The notes beneath the pieces were generated by a model. The model did no database searches and had not been told where the DNA came from. It was given only the letters and a program-made list of their open reading frames with translations. A stretch of 64,000 nucleotides of DNA, from NCBI GenBank assembly GCA_900323505.1, contig OOIN01000012.1, positions 682,001 through 746,000 on the forward strand, in the 5' to 3' direction. Within the stretch, counting starts at the first letter, position 1, and every line of letters begins with the position of its first letter. Of the stretch, positions 38,402-48,470 are shown in pieces. The translations under genes and the position numbers were made by a program. The DNA is from Ustilago trichophora (lineage: Eukaryota; Basidiomycota; Ustilaginomycetes; Ustilaginales; Ustilaginaceae).

Positions 38402-40099
38402 ATGAAGCCCGCCACTGCCGCTGCTCTGGCCGCCTTTGTCCTCGCAGAGGTCGTCGCTGCTGACGCTGCCGCTCGCCCACAGTTCACCCCTACCTCCATT
38501 CAAGCACCCTTCATCGAGCAATTCACTTCCGACTGGTCCGAGCGATGGCAAACATCCCAGGCCTCCAAGTTCCAAAAGGAGGATGACGCCGAGGCCTTCA
38601 AGTACGACGGTGTCTGGTCCGTCGAGGAGCCTCAAGTCCTCCCCGGTCTCGCTGGCGATGCCGGTCTCGTGCTCAAGTCCAAAGCCAAGCAGCACGCCAT
38701 CTCGCATCTCTTTGAGCAGCCCATCGACCCTAAAGGCAAGCCTCTTGTCGTTCAGTACGAAGTCAAGCTTCAAAAGGGTTTGGCATGTGGTGGTGCTTAC
38801 ATCAAGCTCCTCTCCGCTACCGAGGCCGGTGTCACACCCGAAGAATTCTCGGACAAGACTCCATACACCATCATGTTTGGTCCCGACAAGTGTGGTCAGA
38901 CCAACAAGGTTCACTTTATCTTCCGTCACAAGAATCCCAAGACGGGCGAATTCGAGGAGAAGCACGTCAAGTACCCCGCCTACCCCAAGCTCGCCAAGAC
39001 TACAACTCTCTACACCCTCGTCGTCAACCCGGATCAGACCTTCGAGATCTTCATCAACAACGACTCCAAGAAGAAGGGTTCTTTGCTCGAGGACTTTGAG
39101 CCTCCCGTCAACCCTCCTGCCGAGATCGACGATCCCGAGGACAAGAAGCCCTCCGACTGGGTTGAGCAGGCCAAGATCCCTGATCCCACCGCTACCAAGC
39201 CCGAAGACTGGGATGAGGATGCACCGCTCGAAATTCCCGATGCCGAAGCCGTCAAGCCTGAGGGCTGGCTCGAGCACGAGCCTCTGACCATTCCTGACCC
39301 TGATGCACAAAAGCCCGAGGAGTGGGATGACGAGGAAGATGGAGAGTGGTTCGCACCTAGCATCCCCAACCCCGTGTGCGAATCTGCCGTCGGATGTGGC
39401 GAGTGGGTTCGTCCCGTGATCCGCAACCCTGCCTACAAGGGCAAGTGGTCCGCTCCTCTCATTGACAACCCGGACTACAAGGGTGTTTGGGAACCTCGCA
39501 AGATCAAGAACCCCAACTACTTTGAGGACAAGTCGCCTGCCGATTTCAACCCTATCGGCGGTGTCGGTTTCGAGCTATGGACCATGGACGAGGATATTCT
39601 GTTCGACAACATTTACATTGGTCACGATCCTGCCCAGGCCAAGGCTTTCTCCGCTGAGACTTTCGATGCCAAGATCAAGATCGAGCAGGGTCTGGAGGAC
39701 AAGGAGAAGCAGGAGGCCGCAAAGGCAGCCGAAGACGCCGCCGCCACAGCAGCCGGTTTCGTCGGTCAGGTTCGTGGTCACGTCAACACTTTCATCGCTC
39801 GCGCACGCCAGGACCCCATCGAAGCCATCAAGGAGATGCCTCAGGTAGCTGGTGGTCTCGGTGCCGCTTTCGCTGGATTGCTCGGTCTCGTCGGTCTTCT
39901 CGGCGGCGCTCTTGGTGGAGGTAGCGCCAAGGTCACCACCAAGGATGGTAAGAAGGTCGACGCCCCCACAGCGGCAAAGGGCAAGGCTAAGGAGGTTGCT
40001 GCTTCGGCCAAGGCTACCGGTGTTCAAGCTAAGGATGCTGTCAAGAAGCGTGCCAATGCTGTCGCTGCCAAGGTAGCCGATGCTGAGGATGACGAGTGA
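38402..40099 (+). CDS. cnx1: Calnexin, ER lectin chaperone
   Basis: A single exon of 565 residues. It starts with a signal peptide ([20 protein letters not shown]), then the lectin domain with [26 protein letters not shown] and IMFGPDKCG. The P-domain spans about 240-376, with type 1 repeats ([29 protein letters not shown]) followed by type 2 repeats ([20 protein letters not shown]). One hydrophobic segment near 480-500 ([20 protein letters not shown]) anchors it, and a Lys/Ala-rich tail ends AEDDE. Calnexin holds monoglucosylated glycoproteins for folding. The anchor is rich in glycine and rather weak. The frame is open upstream to 37949 but that part is repeat-rich leader, and the signal peptide fixes the start. 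Confidence 0.96.
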   Translation: MKPATAAALAAFVLAEVVAADAAARPQFTPTSIQAPFIEQFTSDWSERWQTSQASKFQKEDDAEAFKYDGVWSVEEPQVLPGLAGDAGLVLKSKAKQHAISHLFEQPIDPKGKPLVVQYEVKLQKGLACGGAYIKLLSATEAGVTPEEFSDKTPYTIMFGPDKCGQTNKVHFIFRHKNPKTGEFEEKHVKYPAYPKLAKTTTLYTLVVNPDQTFEIFINNDSKKKGSLLEDFEPPVNPPAEIDDPEDKKPSDWVEQAKIPDPTATKPEDWDEDAPLEIPDAEAVKPEGWLEHEPLTIPDPDAQKPEEWDDEEDGEWFAPSIPNPVCESAVGCGEWVRPVIRNPAYKGKWSAPLIDNPDYKGVWEPRKIKNPNYFEDKSPADFNPIGGVGFELWTMDEDILFDNIYIGHDPAQAKAFSAETFDAKIKIEQGLEDKEKQEAAKAAEDAAATAAGFVGQVRGHVNTFIARARQDPIEAIKEMPQVAGGLGAAFAGLLGLVGLLGGALGGGSAKVTTKDGKKVDAPTAAKGKAKEVAASAKATGVQAKDAVKKRANAVAAKVADAEDDE

Positions 40100-40633
40100 A
40101 TTGGTGCACATGCGGGTTGAACAATCACAAAACTTGGTGTATCCATGCTCGCCCGGTTGAGCATGTCTGTTCTTTTTTTTTTCATTCACTGTCTAATAGG
40201 TATCGATTTGCATCAGATTATGACGAACTAGCTCTGTGTATGTTGCGGGAGACAGGTCATGTTCTGAGAGCATTCGAGTGCTGAGGAAGATTTAGGCAGA
40301 GGTTCATGAATGGTCTAGGCTTCTGTTGGTGAAATATGTACATACCCATAAAAAAAAAAAAAAGGAGGTTCAAAATCGCGGTCTCGAAATCCGGTATCAT
40401 TGGAAATGCAAGAGCACCTTCTCGTACGAAATGTGATCGGAATCGACAAGAATGCTTGACTGAAATCGAAGAAAAGTCTAACATTCTTTGGAACCCAAAA
40501 AAAGGTGTCCTGTGCGTGTTGCTTCGAAACCAAAGAAAACCGACAACTCCACCATCTCACCATTCTTAGCGCGTTGCATTGCCATCTTTTCTTCCATCAT
40601 CATTTTTTTTTTTTCTTTACCACTGTAGCAAAG
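40100..40633. other. Spacer between calnexin and NTF2 genes
   Basis: About 530 bases hold the 3' region of calnexin and the promoter of NTF2. I see short A and T runs (40351-40363, 40604-40614) and no gene. Confidence 0.5.
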
Positions 40634-41562
40634 ATGGAGCAGATCGCACAGCAGTTCACCGATTTTTACTACACCACCTTCGATGCTGATCGAAAGGGGT
40701 TGGTCAACCTTTACGTACGTTTTCTACACCCACTATCGAGAAGATTTCATTGGAACATAGAGGAGAGGACAGGAGAGGAGGAAGGAGAAAGGGACCGAAA
40801 AAGCATCATTAACACAAGGGCTGGGACTGCATGAGGGGTTCAGTAGAGGCTAGAGTTGGTGGACTGGTCTAGATATGGTGTTCAAGATGGTTATTCAGAA
40901 GGGCATTGATAGGATTGAAGCTGACCACAAAATCTTTCTTTCCATACTTTGAATCTTCCGCTTATGGACGTCAATTCATGCCAAAAAAATCAATCGACAT
41001 CAACTGTCCATTCGTTCTTACACGCAAATCTTGGTGAATAGCGAGCCAACTCGATGCTCAGCTTCGAAGGTACCCAAGTCCAAGGTGCTCAGGCTATTGT
41101 TGAGAAGCTCACCGTAAGTTTCTCCTCTTCCAATCCAATCCCATCCCAATTCTCTCATTCCCACCTCTGCCCTTTTCCCCCTCCTCCTCCTTCATTTAAG
41201 TTGTCGTAGTGTACACCTCGTACTAATGTCCTTCCGTCCATTCTTTCCATCCAATCTCAACCCTCGCTTGAGCCTCATTTGCAGAGTTTGCCATTCCAAA
41301 AAGTCAAGCACCAAGTCGACACCCGAGATGCTCAACCCACCGGAGATGGAAACTCACTCGTCGTTCTAGTCACCGGAATGCTTATCGTAGATGACAGCCC
41401 TAACCCTCTCAAATTTAGTCAATCGTTCACTTTGAACCCTGAAAATGGCTCTTTTTACGTCTTCAATGACATCTTCCGGTAAGCACTCACCTTTTAACTC
41501 TCACATTCTTTCATCGGATTTTTTTTTTTTGGGTTGCTTGCAGATTGAAACAACGTAGCTGA
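40634..41562 (+). CDS. NTF2: Nuclear transport factor 2 (four exons)
   Basis: I assembled this 121-residue gene from four exons: 40634-40714, 41042-41113, 41285-41478 and 41544-41562. All introns are GT-AG (donors GTACGT, GTAAGT, GTAAGC; acceptors AATAG, TGCAG, TGCAG). The product reads MEQIAQQFTDFYYTTFDADR, then LYRANSMLSFEGTQVQG, IVEKLTSLPFQKVKHQVDT, VVLVTGMLIVDDSPNPLKFS, and ends FYVFNDIFRLKQRS. This is NTF2 from end to end at the usual length. NTF2 carries RanGDP into the nucleus. The last exon supplies only six codons, so the gene is easily truncated by automatic calling. It is by far the most intron-dense gene in the window. Confidence 0.93.
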
Positions 41563-42113
41563 TCACTATATCCTTTCTCTCGGGTCTCCTGTATGGATCT
41601 GTCAGTCTTAACTACGGTTAAATCCTTGGAACACTGATATAGCTCATGTACGAGCAAAAGTATCTTGGCTTCGAACTTCATCACAGAAGAAGAAGAAGAG
41701 TTGTACAACTTGACTTGAATTTCAAAAACCCTCACAATCTCTTTTAAATAGCTTGTGTACAGTTTGCGTCGCCAACTTTTCGGATTCTGTACCATGGTTC
41801 GATTTCAAAGCAATGCCTTCGATTGAGGAATATGTCTCTACAGTACACAAGGATGCCTTTTTTGGGGGGGATCGCAAGTCAACTTGCTTACCTAGGTTCG
41901 AAATGTGTGGTGATGGTGGTGGTGGTGAGGGTGATCTTGGAACAAAAAGTGCCTGCTCACTACGTTCTACATGAGCTTTAACCCTCTGCACACACAAGAA
42001 AATCTTCCCACCCCAAACACTTACACACACACACACACAGAGAGAGAGAAGGTCAAATGGTGAATCGCCAATTCTGAATTTGGACCGTTCCCAGATAACA
42101 AAATTAGTGAAAC
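41563..42113. other. Convergent spacer NTF2/FAR11
   Basis: About 550 bases between two converging genes, with no gene visible. It includes a CTACAGTACAC motif near 41838, a GGTGGTGGTGGT stretch near 41911-41926 and a CA/GA repeat near 42023-42049. Confidence 0.5.
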
Positions 42114-45100
42114 TCAGGTCCCAAAAATATGTTCAACCTCATCAATCCCTCCCGCTTTCCTATGCTGTAGAGGCAGTGCACCTTCACCATTTGCAAGATC
42201 GTCATTATCTGCAGCTGCTGCGTTTTCAGCCTGTTGTTCCATCTCCTGTTCTCTTCTGGCCTCTGCTTGGGCGAGCATATCGAGCGAGTCGAGTTCGTCG
42301 TCGTTTTTCCAATCGGTCAAAACCGGACGGAGGGGGTTGCTGTCCGAGTTGCTTCTGCTGTTTCTTCTGCTTCCCGGTCTAGAACCCGAACCGGAGATGG
42401 TAAAAGGGCGCAAGGGAGAGCTTGGGGAGGAGGAAGTGTCTAGAGCGGACCCACCCAAGGGAGAGGCTGACAAGAGGGGAGATTGCATGGGTGAGGGTTG
42501 CTTGCCTCCATGCAGCGGAATGGGCGAGGGTGAAGGCGGGGATAGAACGCCAGAGGTGAGATAGCGCATTTCTTTGGGTGAAAGATGTTCCCAATCGTTG
42601 CGATTTTCATCTCTGCCTCCTTCTTCTTCGTCATCGGTGGCGGAGGAAGAGGATACAGTGCCAGATCGAGAAGTTTCAAGACTAGAGGCGTCTGAATCGG
42701 TCACTGTCTCTCCCAGAATCTCGCCCAACCGAGCCCAGGCGGTGGAAGAACCTTGTTGCGTCAATCCCCACTTGCCCGAACTCCAACCTGAGGCTGATGC
42801 ATCCCCGTCTCCTCCGTGAACAGCATCACCTTCACCAGAGCTACCTTCATGATGCTCTGATGGGTAAAACACATTCTCGCCAAACACCTCACCAAGCACG
42901 TCCTCGTACGTGTCCAAGTATCCTTCTACCACATCATCGGGAATGTAGCCTCCTGGTGCTGAGGTCTGGTGCGTTCTGCGCAGCGGCGGAAGTACATCGC
43001 TTTCGAAAAAGGATGGCCCGTTGGATGTGCGCGTGGGAGACAGGGTGGCTGGGTGAGAGGCGTGCTCGCCGTTGTTGCTGTCACCGTTGGATGCGCGTTG
43101 TTGGGTCTGCTGCTGCTGATCTTGCGATTGCTGTTGCTGTTGAGATTGCTGTTGCTGCTGCTGCTGCTGCTGCTGCTGGGCGAATTGCGATTGCTGCTGT
43201 CCCTGTGATTGCGACTGCTGCTGTTGCTCTTGCTGGTGGCGCTCGGCGCTGGAGCTGATCGAGCGTCTGTGGCCGTGCCCCTCACCATGTGCATGGTTGG
43301 CACCGGGAGGAGGCCCAAATCTCGTATTGTTATAGAACTTGACGAGCGATCTGAGCGCCTGTTCCTGGGGCAACGAGTCCTCGACGTCCGCCTCGACGTC
43401 CGACCCGCTCAACCACTCATCCCTGAGGTCGGGCCTGCAATTGAGGTAGATACTCGTAATAACCCGCATGTTGCTCTGCCGCCACTTTCTCCCACAGAAC
43501 GGGATCTGACTCTTGATCACCTTCAACACGTACAATTCCAGTCCCTGATGCGGAACCTTCAAGCTCCTTTTGAGGATCGCCGAGCTCTTGTACTGCACCA
43601 GCAACAGAATCCTGTGCACCTTGCGTTTCGTCAACTTCTGCAGGATCCTGGTAAAATTGATGCTCGAGAAAAAGTTTCGCCACGAATAGTCACTGACCAC
43701 TTCGATCTCTGTCCCATCAGGCATGGTCGTCACCTTTCCTGGTGGAGGAGAGGTCGTGCCAGGGTTGATGGCAACGGGGCCAATGATGTTGTGCCGCGAC
43801 ATGAGCGAATCTTCTGCTCGTGCGCCTCGGGCTTCGCGTCCGCCGTTGAGGTAACAATAGTTGAAGAAGCGGAAGTTTTCGGCCTCATTCTTGGTCTTGA
43901 CGCCATGTGCGATCTCTTGTAAACCAAAGATCTTGAGGATGAGCAAAAGAACGTTGCTGTCGACAAGCACTTGTGACAAATAGTTGAACTTCATCACGTG
44001 GCTCGCCTTGAACCATTTCAGGCACAGCAGCAGGATGGCGGAAACAGCTTTGGTGAGGATCTCTCGGTGACGCGCGACATCTACATCTTCCAGCGTCGGA
44101 GGTGGGGCTTCATCGATCGCAGCGCCTTCAGCGATGGCAGCGGCGTGGGCAGAGTTGGTGTTGATCGAAGTGACGGTGGCGAGCAGCAACTTGAGCAAAA
44201 CAATGACCGACGACTGAAGCTGTGGGAGCACAGCTCGGTAGAGCTGATCGACACGCTGCAGACGACGCACATCGGCACGCTTCTGGGCAAGCTGGTCAAT
44301 GAGTTCGGTATGACGCGGGTTATCGAGCGCCGCAAGCATGTGGTCGCCCTCCACTGCACGCAACTCGGCCTCGATATCCTCCTCAATTTCGACGAGATGC
44401 TCGTAAGTGGCTTCACCTTTCACTTTAAAGGTGCGATCCGAGTAGCCTCGCGATGGGAAAGCCTCGGAGCTGACAGGGCTGCGACTGCCTTGCGACGATG
44501 AAGCGGCATCGGTGCGGTTGACATAGGCTTTCGAAGCTGCGGATTTGACGCCGAGACCGATGCGGGTGCCGTCCGCAGCGCTGCCTACACCACTCTCTTC
44601 CTGGATGCACTGTTCGCGAACGCGCCACGTCTGCCACAGCTCGAGGCTGACATGCATGTGTTCGCTGTACAGGTTGGAAGCTTCCTCGATGCTGCGGGGC
44701 ACGAGCCGCCCTGCACCATGCACTTGGCGATTGTACGGAAAGATGAAGGGTCGCGTCTGATCAGTCTGATATTTAGCCTTGTTGGGCTTGGGTGATGGCG
44801 GAGGCGACGGTGCGGGCGTGCCGGGCAACATGCCGTTCGGACCCTGCTGAGGGCCTCCTGGATAACGGTCCGAGCCATCGAGATGGTTGCTGAAAGGCTT
44901 GCGAGGTGGAATAGGGTGGATGGCACTGGCGAGCTTGTCGAGCGGCAGATCATTCTCTTGTCGTTTGGACGGCTCAAACGTAGGATACTTGACCGAGATC
45001 TCATGCTGGAAATCTTGAAAGTCGAGCGGATCTGATTTGAGCACGTTTCGTTTGGTCGACTTGTCGATGGGTCCAAGACCTTCGATCTCGCGAGCAAGCA

Positions 45101-46175
45101 GCTTGCAGCGCTCAACATCCTTCATGCCACCGAGGCAAGATAGGAGCGACTTCCAAAGCAGCAGCAAGAGCTTCTTGACGGGGTAGCCTTTGGCGCTCTT
45201 TTCGCGCAGCGAGGCGACCAGCCCGAAGAGGAAGATAGGGAGGGGAGGGTCAAGGCTCATGAGCTCGTCGCCCCACTCTTCTTCGCCTCTGGAGCTCTCA
45301 AGGAGCGAGTAGAGCTGCGCAAAGTGCAGCGCGAGCTCGAGGTTGATCTCGTCGAGATACTCGAGCTTGGCTTCTGGGGTGAGGAGGGGAGCGTTGGCTG
45401 GGCCGTGCTGACCTGGTTCGCTGGGTTCGTGTGCTGGAATGTGATCGGGAAGCGAGCTGAGGTAGTCGTGCTTCCAGCTGGCGAGCTTGATGGCCGAGTA
45501 GATCTCGCCGAGACCTCCGAGCGTTCGTACCATGCGAGCATTCTCGAGCAGCCAATGGAGCTGATGCTCTGGACCGGCCGTATCGGCGAAAGCACCTTGC
45601 AGGAGATACAGAAGGGCACGAGAGGCCCGGAATCTGGCTTCAGGGTCACGTACTTCGAGGGTAGAAAGCAGCGACTGAAGAATGCGTCTGCGAGTCGCGC
45701 TACCCAGCGTAGTCCATTCACCTAGAAGAGGCTCTGCCAAGCTAGGCCTCCTTGCTCCTCCGCTGGCGTGCGATGTACGATTTGAAGGAGCACTTGCTGC
45801 TTCGTTGAGGTTGAGTCCAAGCCCGAGCGCACCACCACCTTGGGCTAGCTGAGACGAAGAGGGTTCTCCTGCCGGTTCTGAACCCGTAGACGAGTAGCCA
45901 GCGTTGCGAAGATGAGAGGGCATGGTACACCACTCTTCCCACGCCGCTCGGTTCTCTGCGGTTTGTGGAACTTCGACGTAGCTGTAGAACTCGTCGATCT
46001 CGTTTTGCATCGAGTCGGCGTCGGCATGGATGGGAAAGTCATACTGTCTGGATTTGGGCTTGTCAATGACGATCAAGTTGCGAAGCTGGCCGAGGGTGAC
46101 CGAGTCTAGTGGCCCAGCTTGGGATGGGGACTGTTGGCTCTGCTGAGTGTGCTGCTGCATGGAAGGGTTCGACAT
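42114..46175 (-). CDS. FAR11: Far11/STRIP-type STRIPAK scaffold (HAM-2/PRO22 relative)
   Basis: From the ATG at 46175 the protein has 1353 residues. The conserved N-terminal region begins about 50 residues in (LIVIDKPKSRQYDFPIHADA; EIDEFYSYVEVPQ). Later blocks match the STRIP family, with TRPFIFPYNRQVHGAGRLVP near 473, VPHQGLELYVLKVIKSQIPF near 880 and YLNCRPDLRDEW near 905. A polyglutamine-rich, disordered tail follows from about 990 (CTG/CAG repeat at 43148-43178). STRIP/Far11 is the core scaffold of the STRIPAK phosphatase-kinase complex, needed for cell fusion and development in filamentous fungi. The same frame stays open for 267 more codons to 46976 without any ATG, and parts of that extension look protein-like (NPALRKVLFQLGSGQNPDF). 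An N-terminally longer product from a non-AUG start, or from an upstream exon I could not find, is therefore possible. Confidence 0.9.
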   Translation of the reverse strand: MSNPSMQQHTQQSQQSPSQAGPLDSVTLGQLRNLIVIDKPKSRQYDFPIHADADSMQNEIDEFYSYVEVPQTAENRAAWEEWCTMPSHLRNAGYSSTGSEPAGEPSSSQLAQGGGALGLGLNLNEAASAPSNRTSHASGGARRPSLAEPLLGEWTTLGSATRRRILQSLLSTLEVRDPEARFRASRALLYLLQGAFADTAGPEHQLHWLLENARMVRTLGGLGEIYSAIKLASWKHDYLSSLPDHIPAHEPSEPGQHGPANAPLLTPEAKLEYLDEINLELALHFAQLYSLLESSRGEEEWGDELMSLDPPLPIFLFGLVASLREKSAKGYPVKKLLLLLWKSLLSCLGGMKDVERCKLLAREIEGLGPIDKSTKRNVLKSDPLDFQDFQHEISVKYPTFEPSKRQENDLPLDKLASAIHPIPPRKPFSNHLDGSDRYPGGPQQGPNGMLPGTPAPSPPPSPKPNKAKYQTDQTRPFIFPYNRQVHGAGRLVPRSIEEASNLYSEHMHVSLELWQTWRVREQCIQEESGVGSAADGTRIGLGVKSAASKAYVNRTDAASSSQGSRSPVSSEAFPSRGYSDRTFKVKGEATYEHLVEIEEDIEAELRAVEGDHMLAALDNPRHTELIDQLAQKRADVRRLQRVDQLYRAVLPQLQSSVIVLLKLLLATVTSINTNSAHAAAIAEGAAIDEAPPPTLEDVDVARHREILTKAVSAILLLCLKWFKASHVMKFNYLSQVLVDSNVLLLILKIFGLQEIAHGVKTKNEAENFRFFNYCYLNGGREARGARAEDSLMSRHNIIGPVAINPGTTSPPPGKVTTMPDGTEIEVVSDYSWRNFFSSINFTRILQKLTKRKVHRILLLVQYKSSAILKRSLKVPHQGLELYVLKVIKSQIPFCGRKWRQSNMRVITSIYLNCRPDLRDEWLSGSDVEADVEDSLPQEQALRSLVKFYNNTRFGPPPGANHAHGEGHGHRRSISSSAERHQQEQQQQSQSQGQQQSQFAQQQQQQQQQQQSQQQQQSQDQQQQTQQRASNGDSNNGEHASHPATLSPTRTSNGPSFFESDVLPPLRRTHQTSAPGGYIPDDVVEGYLDTYEDVLGEVFGENVFYPSEHHEGSSGEGDAVHGGDGDASASGWSSGKWGLTQQGSSTAWARLGEILGETVTDSDASSLETSRSGTVSSSSATDDEEEGGRDENRNDWEHLSPKEMRYLTSGVLSPPSPSPIPLHGGKQPSPMQSPLLSASPLGGSALDTSSSPSSPLRPFTISGSGSRPGSRRNSRSNSDSNPLRPVLTDWKNDDELDSLDMLAQAEARREQEMEQQAENAAAADNDDLANGEGALPLQHRKAGGIDEVEHIFGT
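43148..43178 (-). repeat. CAG/CTG trinucleotide repeat in FAR11
   Basis: About ten CTG units on the plus strand encode a glutamine run within a wider Gln-rich stretch of the FAR11 tail. Such tracts vary in length between strains. Confidence 0.85.
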
Positions 46176-48470
46176 GGCTGAGGGCTGTTGGAGCTGGACC
46201 TGACTGCGCTCGAGGTGTTGACGGAACGAGATGCCACCGGCAAAAGGCTGTGCACGGGGTTGCCAGAGTTGAGGGTTAGGAGCAGGTAGAGGTATGGGCT
46301 CGCTGCTATTCTGGATGAGCTGCGACTGTGCAGCAGCGACGGCACCGCTTTGTGTGTCAGAGGATGGTGTACTCTCTGAAGCAGTGCCAGTAGTAGAGGC
46401 AGAGTCGGTGGAAACCGCAGCGGGGCCAGCAGGTGCTGAGGAGGCGAGGGAGCTAGCAGCCGCCGCAAAATCTGGATTCTGTCCAGAGCCTAGTTGAAAG
46501 AGAACTTTGCGAAGAGCCGGGTTCTGACCAGTGCTGACAATGTCGTCGACAAGGGAGGTTTGTTCTGTAATCGAGCCAATTGCTGCGGTGGTGGAAAAAG
46601 AGAGAGGTGATGGGTAGCTGCTGCTGCTGTTGCTGCTGGCGGTGTTGATGAAAGAGGCAGAGTTGATGTGGGCACTAGAGGAAGCGTCTGGAGTTGCGGT
46701 ATTGCTGTTGTTGGCAGTGAAAGAGGAAAGGTTGATACGACAGTTGAGCGCGTCTTGCAGGTTTGCGCTTTGAGTCCTGCGACGGCGGGTGGGGATGTTG
46801 AGCGGGTTGGATGGAGGATGAATGATGCACAAGGAGTGCTCTGGCGCTACGTCGAAGGCGTGCGCACCAGAGGGAGAAAGAGAGAGAGAGAGTGTGTGTG
46901 TGTGTGGTAGTGTGAGAGGTGAAAAGGGGAAAGGACACGAAGCTGGTAGAAGAAGTGTGACAGTGACGTGAATCACAATCGACTATGGCTTTGCCGCGTT
47001 GCTATTGCACAGTAACACCAACAGGAAATCGCCGATGATGGCGAGTTGGCGGGCAGGCAACGAGAAGCCGAGGTTGGCTTGTGTGCTGCTTTGAACTGTG
47101 CGGTTGGACAACAACTTGTTGACAAACGTATATTTGTGTTCTGTACTGTATGTGTGTGTGTGTGGGCTGTGATTGTATGCAAGAGTAAGTGTGATTGTAA
47201 GCTTCTTATTGCCTCTCAGAGATCACATTCTTGTGGATTTGGTTGTCTGTGCTCAATGATCCGCCCAAAACGCGTCGACCCGATCATCACGCCTTTCATC
47301 TCCGACAAATCGGGAGATGAACGCTTCTTCGGAAGCTCGGCTTTTTCTTCCTGTTTGGCAGACGAAATTTCTCCTACCAGCTGCTTTGCGTCAAGGAAAA
47401 TGCGGAGCATCAAATACACTACACGACGGCACAGATGGTTGGACATGACGGCTTGCAAGATGCTCGTCGTCTCAGGCACATGGCTGTAAGAATGTTTGCT
47501 ACTTCGGCCAGGCCACCTCTGAGAAAAAACAGAGAGCGTCCGACGTTGGCACCCGTTCTGTCTGAATTCTCATCTCAGAGTGCTGGTTTGCTCAAATCCT
47601 TTCACAGACGTACATTCTGTGGTTGGCGTCCTTTTGACGAGGTCAGAGCTGAGTCAATATGCTGGTTTTCTTGTCAATGTGGAAATGTGGTGGGGCTCCG
47701 TCGTTTAACGCCGTTGAAGCAACGGCTGTGAGCGAATGGCGTAGGATCGGATTCATCAACAAGATGTGATCAAGTAAGAGAATCTGACCAACACAGTCGA
47801 ACCGACCGCTCATTGTACTAGCTACCCGAACTCCCGCCGAACTTGTCATCCACTCTTTCTTCTCCCTCTTCTTCTTCCTTCGCTCAGCGCAATGTATATA
47901 TATACATATTGATATCTTGTCCCCTTTCCCTTTGATCCGATTCTACACCTCAGCCACCCACCTTTCAGGTACCCTTCTTCGTGTCTAAGACTAGCTTATT
48001 TGTTGGCCTCGACATCAATCCTCGACGCCTTGGTATTTCCGAAAGCTATCACCTATTCATCTATTCACCCACACAACTTCGCCAAGAGGGTCAAGAACGA
48101 ACACCACTCCAATCACCTTTGCTCGTTGCCTTTTTGCCGCCGGAAAACGGTGTTTGGAAAATTTGCATTGCCATTTTGTCATTTTACCGGCAATTTTATT
48201 TTATTTTTCTTAACGCCGCTCGCTCACTTTGCGCTGCCGTCATCCACCAAATACCTCTCTCTCTCTCTTTCTCCGCGTTAGTTCGTCACTTTTTTCTTGC
48301 CGAACATCTCTCTCTCTCTCTCTCTCTCTCTGCTCAAGTCCTACTCTGTACGGCATCTTTTCGTTCGACCCTGCATTTGCTTTGCTGCGCGCATACACCT
48401 GATCTAAACTGTATCAAAACGGATCCGATCTCTACTCCTTCCTTCCTCACCATCATAGAGTCGCTAAACG
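46176..48470. other. FAR11 leader and divergent promoter to the MFS gene
   Basis: On the minus strand no ATG occurs in any frame between 46176 and about 47224. The first 800 bases are also open in the FAR11 frame. This looks like a long FAR11 leader or untranslated exon, including a CA/CT repeat near 46880-46905. From about 47225 to 48470 I see no gene. That part contains an AT element TATATATACATATTGATA near 47893 and a (TC) tract at 48307-48332 in the probable leader of the MFS gene. Confidence 0.55.
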
